A DNA stretch of 6,708 nucleotides from Hyphomonadaceae bacterium (GCA_030696545.1 JAUYSA010000081.1:1-6708); one strand, 5' to 3'; numbered from the stretch's first letter, positions 1-5,139 are shown. A program made the numbers and translations. Notes: generated by a model not told the origin, from the letters alone.

Positions 1-120
1 GGAATCTGGAGGGCGCTATCCCCCATCCTTGTCGGCTAGGTGATTGAATTCGTGGGCGAAGAATTTTGGCCGTCCTACGAATTCGATATCGCTCTATCCC
101 CCGATCTCGTGATCACTCAC

Positions 121-220
121 CGTCATTCCCGCCGGAGCGAAGCGGAGCGCGGGAACCTAGGAGTTGCGGGTGCAGCCCCTGGGTTCCGGCTCACGCGCTT
201 TGCGCGTGTCCGGAATGACG
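121..220. repeat. Palindromic intergenic element with three-hairpin (cloverleaf-like) fold
   Basis: The element is bounded by 9-bp perfect terminal inverted repeats, CGTCATTCC at 121-129 and GGAATGACG at 212-220. Inside, three hairpins can form: TTCCCGC/GCGGGAA (126-132 with 149-155), a central stem GGAACCTAGG/CCTGGGTTCC (about 152-161 with 178-187, one G-T wobble) that continues inward as GTTGC/GCAGC, and TTCCGG/CCGGAA (184-189 with 210-215) capped by CACGCGC-TTT-GCGCGTG (192-208). The hairpins share bases at their feet, so the fold would resemble a cloverleaf. Sequences starting CGTCATTCCCG and ending CGGAATGACG are, from general knowledge, dispersed repeats in alphaproteobacterial genomes. 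It lies downstream of the minus-strand DUF971 gene and could terminate its transcript, although no U-tract is present. Bases 1-120 show only a few short word repeats (GAATTCG at 46 and 79, CTATCCCCC at 16 and 94) and no gene I can support. Confidence 0.75.
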
Positions 221-246
221 ATTGGGGGGCAGAGAGGGCTGAGAGC

Positions 247-603
247 CTATTCGCGCTTGAGGCCGAGCTCGTTCAGGCGGCCGGTGTAGGCGGCCATGCG
301 GGAGATCTTCTCGTCGCCGAGTTCGCGCAGGTAGGACCAGGTGAACAGGCCGGTGTCGTGGCCGTCGTCGAAGCGGATGCGGAGGGCGTAGCGGCCGACG
401 GGTTCGGCGCCGAGGACGCCGATCTTGCGCTTTTTCGCGGGGGGAGGCGGGCGGTCGCCGCCATGGCCCTTGGTTTCGGCGCTGGGGCTTTCGACGCGCA
501 GGAGTTCGTAAGGGATCGACGTTTCGTGGCCGTCATCGAAGCGGACGAGGAGTTCGGCTTTGGCTTTCTGGAAGCGGAGTTCGAGGGGCCAGGGGGGCGT
601 CAT
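247..603 (-). CDS. DUF971 domain protein (gamma-butyrobetaine hydroxylase-like N-terminal domain)
   Basis: This 118-residue protein matches the DUF971 family (GBBH-like N-terminal domain). In eukaryotic hydroxylases that domain is a small metal-binding module; the stand-alone bacterial proteins are sometimes found beside iron-sulfur or quality-control genes, and their role is not established. Visible family features are a beta-rich start (ELRFQKAKAELLVRFDDG, residues 8-25), YELLRVESPSAE-K-GHGG (32-49) and VLGAEPVGRYALRIRFDDGHDTGLFTW (63-89) ending in the YLRELG signature. The motif FDDGH(E/D)T occurs twice, at residues 22 and 78. A proline- and lysine-rich linker (51-60) joins the halves. The ATG at 603 is preceded by a weak AGAGAAAG ribosome binding site. 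The gene is the last of the minus-strand run, 94 bp after Trm112, and the hairpin repeat lies between them. The family call is firm; the function is unknown. Confidence 0.88.
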   Translation of the reverse strand: MTPPWPLELRFQKAKAELLVRFDDGHETSIPYELLRVESPSAETKGHGGDRPPPPAKKRKIGVLGAEPVGRYALRIRFDDGHDTGLFTWSYLRELGDEKISRMAAYTGRLNELGLKRE

Positions 604-623
604 ACGAACACTTTCTCTGGCAT

Positions 624-689
624 CCGGTCGCGTCGCGACCGGCCCCCTCCGTCGCTTCGCGCCACCTCCCCCGGCTTCGCCGGTGGAGG
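624..689. repeat. Double-hairpin intergenic repeat
   Basis: Two strong inverted repeats lie side by side in the 94-bp gap between Trm112 and DUF971. The first is CCGGTCGC-GTC-GCGACCGG (624-642), a perfect 8-bp stem. The second (665-689) is CCTCC...GGAGG enclosing CCGGC-TTC-GCCGG with one C-T mismatch. The stretch between them (CCCCCTCCGTCGCTTCGCG) resembles a known style of alphaproteobacterial intergenic repeat. In the minus-strand transcript these hairpins fall between the Trm112 stop and the DUF971 start, so they could attenuate or stabilise the downstream message. No run of U follows them, so a classical intrinsic terminator is not supported. Confidence 0.6.
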
Positions 690-697
690 ACAGGGAG

Positions 698-940
698 CTA
701 TTTGGCGCCGATGTCGCGGGCTTCGTCGCGCAGCATTACGGGGACGCCGTTGCGGATCGGGAAGGCCAGGCCGGCGGCGCGGCTGACCAGCTCGTTGGTC
801 TCGCGGTCATAGGTGAGGGCGGAGCGTGAGACGGGGCAGACGAGCACCTCGAGCAGGCGCGGGTCGACGCCTTGATCGATCACGGCGTCGGGCGTCGTGT
901 TCCTGGTGTTCGATTCTGATGCAGTCTGCGCTGAGCTCAT
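698..940 (-). CDS. Trm112 family protein
   Basis: The 80-residue product has the Trm112 core: LLEVLVCPVSRSALTYD (29-45) and GLAFPIRNGVPVML (57-70). Eukaryotic and archaeal Trm112 is a zinc-binding activator of methyltransferases that act on tRNA, rRNA and release factors. The bacterial short versions are less well characterised and are inferred to act as methyltransferase partners. Only one cysteine (C35) of the usual zinc-binding set remains, with serine where a second Cys would follow in CPxC forms; loss of zinc cysteines is common in proteobacterial members. Residues 1-24 are a polar extension rich in Ser, Thr and Asn. I chose the ATG at 940 because it overlaps the LON gene's TGA (ATGA), which indicates translational coupling. 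An ATG at 1003 in the same frame would add 21 residues and overlap the LON gene by 67 bp. Confidence 0.88.
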   Translation of the reverse strand: MSSAQTASESNTRNTTPDAVIDQGVDPRLLEVLVCPVSRSALTYDRETNELVSRAAGLAFPIRNGVPVMLRDEARDIGAK

Positions 941-1611
941 TGAACGTATCCACCGCCCTGTCCCGGTCGCTCCATCTGTAGCAGAGATATGAGCGCCGCG
1001 CACCTGTCCTCGAGTGTGCGCGCTTCGAGGAGCGCCTGCTTCTCTGGATTCGTAAAGGGGCAGCCCGCCGAAAGTGAGTTGATAAGCGTGTCGACCGGCG
1101 CCTCTTCGACGGCGGTCCAGTCGGCCTTCATCGCGCCGCGCTCGAGATAGGACTGGAGCGCTGCGATGAGGCGCGCGCGGGCGGAATCGTCGAGCGCAGG
1201 CTGGCGGTCGAGGTCGCTGGCGAAGGCCTCCCAGTCGGCGCGGACGATGCGATAGGCCCCGTCATGCTTGATCTCTTCGCGGACGCGGAATCGCGTGATT
1301 CCGGTGAGGGCGATGAGGTAGCGGCCGTCCTCCGTCTCCTGGAAGCCGGTGATCCGGCCGGCGCAGCCGACCTCGGCGAGGTTCGGAGAGTCGGTGTCGG
1401 ACGGGGTTGCGGGGGTTACGATGCCGGCAGGCTGGATCATGCCGATCAGGCGGTGGCCCACCAGGGCGGCGTCCACCATGGAGAGGTAGCGAGGCTCGAA
1501 AATGTTGAGCGGCAGCACGGCTTTTGGAAAAAGCAGCGCCCCTCCCAGCGGGAAGACCGGGATGGCGACGGGCAGTTCAGACGGTTTGCGATAGACGCGC
1601 GGCAAAGCCAT
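937..1611 (-). CDS. LON peptidase substrate-binding domain protein
   Basis: This 224-residue protein is the N-terminal (LAN/PUA-like) domain of Lon protease without the AAA+ or Ser-Lys peptidase domains. It is therefore not itself a protease and probably binds unfolded or specific substrate proteins. Diagnostic stretches are LPVAIPVFPLGGALLFPKAVLPLNIFEPRY (residues 13-42, the family hallmark), GHRLIGMIQP (52-61), VGCAGRITGFQETEDGRYLIALTGITRFRV (81-110), and a helical C-terminal half (140-215) including a conserved-looking LINSLSAGCPF-NPEKQALLEA. The length is normal for the stand-alone alphaproteobacterial form. The ATG at 1611 has GAGGG only 2 nt upstream, so the initiation signal is poor, but no alternative start lies nearby. 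It is coupled to Trm112 by a 4-bp overlap. In related genomes this pair commonly follows a thioredoxin-TPR gene; here the upstream neighbour is MAPEG, 115 bp away. Confidence 0.93.
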   Translation of the reverse strand: MALPRVYRKPSELPVAIPVFPLGGALLFPKAVLPLNIFEPRYLSMVDAALVGHRLIGMIQPAGIVTPATPSDTDSPNLAEVGCAGRITGFQETEDGRYLIALTGITRFRVREEIKHDGAYRIVRADWEAFASDLDRQPALDDSARARLIAALQSYLERGAMKADWTAVEEAPVDTLINSLSAGCPFTNPEKQALLEARTLEDRCAALISLLQMERPGQGGGYVQ

Positions 1612-1688
1612 GGCCCTCTACGAACAAGACGACCCCACACGGTACGTCAGCAATGTAGCATGAAATGGCGTGCCGCGCGAATGAGTCC

Positions 1689-1719
1689 AGTGCCCGGCGC
1701 CCTCGGGGGTCAGGGCACT
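1689..1719 (-). terminator. Inverted repeat just past the MAPEG gene, possible terminator
   Basis: AGTGCCC (1689-1695) and GGGCACT (1713-1719) form a perfect 7-bp stem around a 17-nt GC-rich loop. It begins 8 nt beyond the MAPEG stop codon in the transcript direction. No T-run follows, so it would be a weak or factor-assisted terminator, or only an mRNA-end stabiliser. I see no convincing promoter for the LON gene in the remaining bases up to 1611. Confidence 0.35.
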
Positions 1720-1726
1720 CTCGTGG

Positions 1727-2137
1727 TCAGGGCGTGAAGGCGTGAACCAGCAGGGCGCCCGCAACTGCGAGATAGACCAGCATGGTGCCGATGGTGCCGA
1801 CCAGACGGCCCAGCGAGAACCCTCCCGACCCGGCGAGGCCGACTGCATGGAGGATGCGCGAGACGACAAGCGTTGCGCCAACAATGTGGATGTACCAAGC
1901 GGGCATGGCCAGCAGGGCAAGGCCGGCAATGCCCACGGCGAGGATCGGGACATCTTCCACGGCGTTGAGCTGAACGCGGGTGACGCGGCTGAATTCCGGC
2001 GTTGTCTCGCCCGAGGGCACTTTCAGCGCGCCGCGACGGCCGCCGACATAGAATTTCAGGCCGAGCATCACGAAGATGAGCAGGCCGATGTAAAGCGCGG
2101 CGGCGTGTACCGGCGTCATGTTGGTGAGAATGTCCAC
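1727..2137 (-). CDS. MAPEG family membrane protein
   Basis: This 136-residue inner-membrane protein belongs to the MAPEG family (membrane-associated proteins in eicosanoid and glutathione metabolism). Four hydrophobic segments are visible at about residues 10-30, 64-80, 83-100 and 112-133. Family features include KFYVGGRRGALKVPSGE (28-44), the R-x3-N-x2-E motif in RVQLNAVEDVP (54-64) and the arginine-bearing ILHAVGLAGSGG (95-106). Some members are glutathione transferases or peroxidases; bacterial ones such as this are mostly uncharacterised, so the substrate is unknown. The start is GTG at 2137, with AGGGAGGA 4 nt upstream. The next in-frame ATG (2119) is too far from that site. An ATG at 2139 is out of frame. 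The ribosome binding site lies inside a perfect hairpin (see the separate entry), so translation may be controlled. Confidence 0.9.
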   Translation of the reverse strand: MDILTNMTPVHAAALYIGLLIFVMLGLKFYVGGRRGALKVPSGETTPEFSRVTRVQLNAVEDVPILAVGIAGLALLAMPAWYIHIVGATLVVSRILHAVGLAGSGGFSLGRLVGTIGTMLVYLAVAGALLVHAFTP

Positions 2138-2166
2138 ATTGTCCTCCCTGGGGCGGGGAGGACAAT
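2138..2166 (-). promoter_or_regulatory. Hairpin masking the ribosome binding site of the MAPEG gene
   Basis: ATTGTCCTCCC (2138-2148) and GGGAGGACAAT (2156-2166) are perfect 11-bp inverted repeats around a 7-nt loop. On the minus-strand transcript the 3' arm carries the Shine-Dalgarno sequence AGGGAGGA and ends directly at the GTG start, while the 5' arm (UCCUCCC) is its exact complement. The structure would hide the ribosome binding site when folded. That suggests translational control (thermosensor-like, or opened by upstream RNA or a protein). A simpler reading is that it belongs to the dispersed TCCTCCC...GGGAGGA intergenic hairpins, related to the one at 665-689. Confidence 0.55.
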
Positions 2167-2474
2167 GGACTACATCCTGGCATTTGCGAAAGAGAGCAGA
2201 TGGCGTCGGGGAGGAAGCCTCGTCATCTGGAGGAGTGGGTAGAGCTCAGCCTCCACAGGATCGACCTTGCCGGCCCAAGATGACAGCAGGGTTGCAGGCA
2301 CATTATACCGGCGCCGCCCCCCTTCGCGGCGGCAGGAGGCGGGCCTAGGTCTTCCGCACGGACAGGGACCCGCCGGCGAACAGGGACGGAATTCGCGACC
2401 CGACGCGGCCCACGACTGCCCGCAGATCTGTCCCGCGATGCCGGAGTGCTCGGGGACGAGAAGGACGTGTTTCG
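2167..2474. other. Gene-free intergenic stretch
   Basis: These 308 bp separate the divergent MAPEG gene and the DUF1344-like gene. I see no conserved protein in any frame. One hairpin, GCCGCC/GGCGGC (2313-2318 with 2328-2333, 9-nt loop), sits in a C- and G-rich patch. I could not find a -35/-10 pair of acceptable spacing for either gene. AAGGA at 2461-2465 is the ribosome binding site of the following gene. Confidence 0.5.
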
Positions 2475-2774
2475 ATGAAAAGCCCGATGAACATCATTCT
2501 GACTGGCTCCCTGCTGGCGCTGTCGGCGGCGATGCCGCTCAGCGCTCTTGCTGCTCCGCCGAAAGCCCATGCGATCACGCGGCACGAAGAGGCGACCACC
2601 GGCGCGATCACTTCAGTGAACGCAACGGAAGTGAAGCTTGCCAATGGCGACACGTTCAAGGTGGCGCCGGGGCTGAGTACGGCCGGGTTCAAGGCAGGTG
2701 AGAATGTGAAGGTGCGATGGAGCATGAAGGACGGGGCGAAATTCGCGGAGCATATCAGCGCCACGAAGAACTGA
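2475..2774 (+). CDS. Small exported protein, DUF1344-like
   Basis: The 99-residue product begins with a Sec signal peptide: MK, a hydrophobic core (residues 6-20), and a likely signal-peptidase site after ALA at residue 26, so it is predicted to be periplasmic. The mature part contains TTGAITSVNATEVKLANGDTFKVAPG (41-66) followed by FKAGENVKVRW (72-82). This is the pattern of a small beta-barrel in which a short strand pair is linked by NGD, as in the DUF1344 family. No catalytic residues are evident and no function is established for this family. The ATG at 2475 has AAGGA 9 nt upstream; a second ATG at 2487 would shorten the signal n-region. A strong terminator follows 30 bp after the stop, so it is probably transcribed alone. 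The fold assignment is moderately certain; the family name is less so. Confidence 0.75.
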   Translation: MKSPMNIILTGSLLALSAAMPLSALAAPPKAHAITRHEEATTGAITSVNATEVKLANGDTFKVAPGLSTAGFKAGENVKVRWSMKDGAKFAEHISATKN

Positions 2775-2803
2775 TCTTCCCAACCCCTCCCCGGGATGCT
2801 TGG

Positions 2804-2831
2804 CGGGTGGAGCTTCGGCTCCACCCGTTTT
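2804..2831 (+). terminator. Rho-independent terminator of the DUF1344-like gene
   Basis: CGGGTGGAGC (2804-2813), loop TTCG, then GCTCCACCCG (2818-2827) form a perfect 10-bp stem closed by the very stable C(UUCG)G tetraloop, followed by TTTT (2828-2831). It begins 30 bp past the stop codon at 2774 and precedes the next gene by 58 bp. Confidence 0.85.
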
Positions 2832-2839
2832 CGTTGCGC

Positions 2840-2868
2840 TTGATCGCGCCGCGCTTGCAACCTAGGAC
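2840..2868 (+). promoter_or_regulatory. Possible promoter of the TPP enzyme operon
   Basis: TTGATC (2840-2845) and TAGGAC (2863-2868) are 17 bp apart, directly after the preceding terminator. The -35 matches the sigma-70 consensus at four of six bases and the -10 only at about three, so this is a weak call. Transcription would start near 2875, a 15-nt leader before the ATG at 2890 with its GGGAG site (2879-2883). Confidence 0.35.
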
Positions 2869-2889
2869 GGAAGCAGCAGGGAGAGCTGC

Positions 2890-3417
2890 ATGGCAGGGCA
2901 GGCGGCCGGCGGAGACCGGCTTTTCAGATCGATCCAGGCGGCGAAGCCGAAGCTGGTGACGGGCGTGCCGGATGGCATGCTGGCGCAGACGATCATGGCT
3001 TGTGCCGCGTCGCCGGATTTTCCCTACATTGCGTGCGCGCGCGAGGAAGAGTGCATCGGCGTTGCCTGTGGCGCGGCGATGGCGGGCGAGCGCGCCATCG
3101 TGATGGTGCAGAATGCGGGGCTGCTGAATTCGCTCGGCGCGTTTGCGACGATGGGGCTGCGTTATGGCTTGCCGTTTGTGATCATCGTGACGAACAGGGG
3201 CGCGTTGGCCGATCCCAACGGCTATGACATCGAGAAGCGCGAGGCGTTCGATGCGGGCGTGCGGCCGATGGCGCGGGTGTTCGATTTCGACGCGAGCGAT
3301 TTTCCGGACGACCTGATCCCGGCGGCGTTCAAGTGGGCGGAGGCGGCTCGGAAGCCTGTGATCATCGCGCTTGAGAAGCGGCTCGGCTCACTTGCAGATT
3401 CTGGGGCCGCAGCATGA
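2890..3417 (+). CDS. TPP-dependent decarboxylase, pyrimidine-binding (alpha) subunit; sulfopyruvate/phosphonopyruvate decarboxylase-like
   Basis: This 175-residue protein is the N-terminal pyrimidine-binding domain of a thiamine-diphosphate enzyme, encoded separately as in sulfopyruvate decarboxylase (ComD). Visible motifs are VTGVPDGML (23-31), REEECIGVACGAAMAGE (51-67), which should hold the glutamate that activates the cofactor's aminopyrimidine ring (within E52-E54), and MVQNAGLLNSLGAF (72-85), the QN-G-NS signature of this subfamily. The PFVIIVTNRG (95-104) strand follows. It would pair with the next gene's product to form the active site at a subunit interface in the cytoplasm. The ATG has GGGAG 6 nt upstream. 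No sulfonate, phosphonate or coenzyme M genes lie nearby, so the substrate, presumably a 2-oxo acid, is unknown. Confidence 0.85.
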   Translation: MAGQAAGGDRLFRSIQAAKPKLVTGVPDGMLAQTIMACAASPDFPYIACAREEECIGVACGAAMAGERAIVMVQNAGLLNSLGAFATMGLRYGLPFVIIVTNRGALADPNGYDIEKREAFDAGVRPMARVFDFDASDFPDDLIPAAFKWAEAARKPVIIALEKRLGSLADSGAAA

Positions 3418-3998
3418 GCGAGCCCAATACCATGCAGAGCAATCTTCCTTCGCAGAAGGATGCGATCGCTGCGGCGCTGGCGCTTTATCCAACGCGACCG
3501 TTTGCGGTGTCGGATATCGGCTCGCAGTCGGGCTGGCTGAAGGCTAGCGGGCATGATGCGCGCAATCTCTATGTCTCCGGGCCGATGGGTTTGGCGACGT
3601 CGATCGCGCTCGGGCTTGCGGCTGTGCGGCCGGACGATCAGGTGCTGGCGATTGCGGGCGATGGCGCGCTGGCGATGAACCTGACGTCGCTGGCGACGAT
3701 CGTTGGCGCGAAGCCGAAGAACCTGTCGATCCTGCTGGTGGACAATCGGGTGTACGAGTTCACGGCTTCGGTGCCGACGCCGACGCGCGAGATGGACTGG
3801 CTCGCGGTGGGGCGCGCGTTCTTCGGCGCGGACCAGTGCATGCGGTTGTCGGATCTGACGCCGGAGCGTTGGGCGGGTGTTGCGCGGCCGGCGATGATCG
3901 TCGCGGATATCGCGGCGGCGCTGGCGAAGCCGCCTGCGCTGGGCATGACGCCCGCGATGATCAGGATGGAGTTTCTGGGAGCGGCGAAGCGTTCGTGA
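3414..3998 (+). CDS. TPP-dependent decarboxylase, cofactor-binding (beta) subunit
   Basis: This 194-residue protein is the C-terminal TPP-binding domain of the same enzyme (ComE-like). The cofactor motif is clear: GDG at residues 82-84, followed after 26 residues by N111 (GDGALAMN...LLVDNRVYE), which would bind Mg2+ and the diphosphate. YVSGPMGLATSIALGLA (53-69) is the usual strand-helix of this subfamily. The final 40 residues are less conserved. Its ATG overlaps the alpha subunit's TGA (ATGA at 3414-3417), so the two are translationally coupled and made in matching amounts. An in-frame ATG at 3432 is a possible alternative start. The reaction is inferred to be non-oxidative decarboxylation of a 2-oxo acid; the real substrate cannot be read from context. 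An inverted repeat starts 7 bp after the stop. Confidence 0.85.
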   Translation: MSEPNTMQSNLPSQKDAIAAALALYPTRPFAVSDIGSQSGWLKASGHDARNLYVSGPMGLATSIALGLAAVRPDDQVLAIAGDGALAMNLTSLATIVGAKPKNLSILLVDNRVYEFTASVPTPTREMDWLAVGRAFFGADQCMRLSDLTPERWAGVARPAMIVADIAAALAKPPALGMTPAMIRMEFLGAAKRS

Positions 3999-4004
3999 GC
4001 ACGT

Positions 4005-4117
4005 CCTCGTCCTTCGAGACGGCGCTTCGCGCCTCCTCAGGATGAGGACTGATGAGCCGCTGGTGGTTTAGCCCTCATCCTGAGGAGCGCCTGCAAGGCG
4101 CGTCTCGAAGGACGAGG
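4005..4117. repeat. Inverted pair of palindromic repeats between convergent genes
   Basis: Two copies of a 43-45-bp element face each other (4005-4047 and 4073-4117) across a 25-bp spacer. The outer 16 bp (4005-4020 with 4102-4117) and inner 14 bp (4034-4047 with 4073-4086) are perfectly complementary. Only the centre differs, GGCGC-TTC-GCGCC in one copy and GCGCC-TGCAA-GGCGC in the other, and each keeps its own stem. Each copy can fold into three small hairpins (in the left one CTCG/CGAG, GGCGC/GCGCC, CCTCA/TGAGG). From general knowledge, CCTCATCCTGAGG...CTCGAAGGACGAGG is a widespread alphaproteobacterial dispersed repeat. Its position between the TPP operon and cnoX, which converge, suits a bidirectional transcription stop. 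Confidence 0.85.
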
Positions 4118-4130
4118 GCGTAGCTCGGGA

Positions 4131-5075
4131 CTACCGGAAGCGGAGCGCCGACAGGCGGCGGCGGCCTTCTTTCACGATTTCGGATTTGGGGCCGAGGGCT
4201 TCGAAGATCTTGAAGAGCTGCTCCTTGGCGGCGCCTTCCTTCCATTCGAAGTTCTTGTCCAGGATGGCGAGGAGTTGGTCGACAGCTTCCTCGTGCTTGT
4301 CCTGACAAGCCAAAATGCCGGCGAGATCGAAGCGGGCGTCCCAGTCGTTGGGCGTGTTGTTGACGCGGGTGCGGAGTTCCAGCGCTTCGTCGGGCTTTGA
4401 CGTGTGGCTGGCGAGGTCGAGGGTCGAGAACACGCCGATGGCGGAGGGGTGTTTGCGGTTGGCCTCCGGGATCATCTCGGCGATCTGGCGGGCGCGCTCG
4501 ATGTCGCCTGCCTTGATGTAGCAGCGCGAGAGGCCGGCGAGGGCTTCGATATTGTCCGGCTCCTGCGCGAGAGCGGCAGCATAGATTTCGGCGGCGGCGG
4601 GGAAATCGCCAGCGTCGGATGCGTCTTCGGCGGCGGCGAGCAGTTCGGCGACGCTGGGACCTTCGGCGGCGCTGCCGTCACCCTTCAGCTTGTTGATGAA
4701 GGCGCGGACCTGGCTTTCGGGCAGTGCGCCCATGAAGGCGTCGACCGGCTGGCCATTGCGGAACGCCACCACGGTGGGGATCGATTGCGAGCCGGTCATC
4801 TTGGCGATCTGGCTGAACACGCCGGGATACTTGTCGACGTCGATCTTGACCATCTTCACGGCGCCGTCGTTCTCGCCCACGCCTTTTTCCAGCGTCGGGC
4901 CCAGCGAGCGGCACGGGCCGCACCAGGTAGCCCAGAAATCGACGATGACGGGAACAGTCTTCGACGGCTCGATCACGTCGGCCATGAAGGTCTGGTCGGT
5001 GCCGTCGGTAACGTGGGGGCTTTTCGCCCCGCCGCCAGCGGGTGGGCGGCCTGCGCCTGCGCCGATGATGTCCAT
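4131..5075 (-). CDS. Thioredoxin-TPR chaperedoxin CnoX (YbbN family)
   Basis: This 314-residue cytoplasmic protein has an N-terminal thioredoxin domain and a C-terminal TPR region, the layout of CnoX/YbbN. The thioredoxin domain (about residues 24-131) shows VIVDFWATWCGPCRSLGP (43-60), with both active cysteines at 52 and 55, and the cis-proline in SIPT (P100). A linker rich in Ala and Gly leads to TPR-like helices (144-300), including GDFPAAAEIYAAALAQEPDNIEALAGLSRCYIKAGD. Family members hold unfolded proteins, pass them to GroEL and DnaK, and protect cysteines from oxidation. E. coli CnoX lacks a CxxC pair, whereas this one should be an active disulfide reductase, as reported for the Caulobacter homologue. 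The ATG at 5075 has AGGAG 7 nt upstream. The gene lies 81 bp downstream of the tRNA-editing gene and may share its transcript. Confidence 0.94.
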   Translation of the reverse strand: MDIIGAGAGRPPAGGGAKSPHVTDGTDQTFMADVIEPSKTVPVIVDFWATWCGPCRSLGPTLEKGVGENDGAVKMVKIDVDKYPGVFSQIAKMTGSQSIPTVVAFRNGQPVDAFMGALPESQVRAFINKLKGDGSAAEGPSVAELLAAAEDASDAGDFPAAAEIYAAALAQEPDNIEALAGLSRCYIKAGDIERARQIAEMIPEANRKHPSAIGVFSTLDLASHTSKPDEALELRTRVNNTPNDWDARFDLAGILACQDKHEEAVDQLLAILDKNFEWKEGAAKEQLFKIFEALGPKSEIVKEGRRRLSALRFR

Positions 5076-5094
5076 CGGATAACTCCTGACGTCT

Positions 5095-5111
5095 GGGGCC
5101 GCATCGGCCCC
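5095..5111 (-). promoter_or_regulatory. GC-rich hairpin in the cnoX leader
   Basis: GGGGCCG-CAT-CGGCCCC is a perfect 7-bp stem with a 3-nt loop, 20 bp upstream of the cnoX start and just ahead of its AGGAG site. No U-tract follows on either strand. It could be an attenuator-like structure, an operator, or an mRNA stabiliser; nothing in the sequence decides between these. Confidence 0.4.
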
Positions 5112-5139
5112 GGTTGGACCACTAGATGGGCGCCCGTCC

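Noticed and set aside
40..786. Long plus-strand open frame of 248 codons
   Set aside because: It runs through the palindromic element and antisense to the DUF971 gene; its translation is low-complexity Ala/Gly/Arg and Glu-rich with no recognisable domain.
1710..2183. Minus-strand 157-codon frame overlapping MAPEG in another frame
   Set aside because: Its Arg/Pro/His-rich composition is typical of a shifted frame of a GC-rich gene; the MAPEG frame has membrane segments and family motifs.
2165..2242. Plus-strand 25-codon frame starting at ATG 2165 after GGAGGA
   Set aside because: The ribosome-site-to-start spacing is only 2 nt, it arises from the symmetry of the palindrome, and the peptide resembles nothing I know.
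2345..2860. Minus-strand 171-codon frame across the DUF1344-like gene
   Set aside because: The sense strand encodes a signal peptide and a family-like domain with a good ribosome binding site and terminator; the antisense product is Arg/Ser-rich and featureless.
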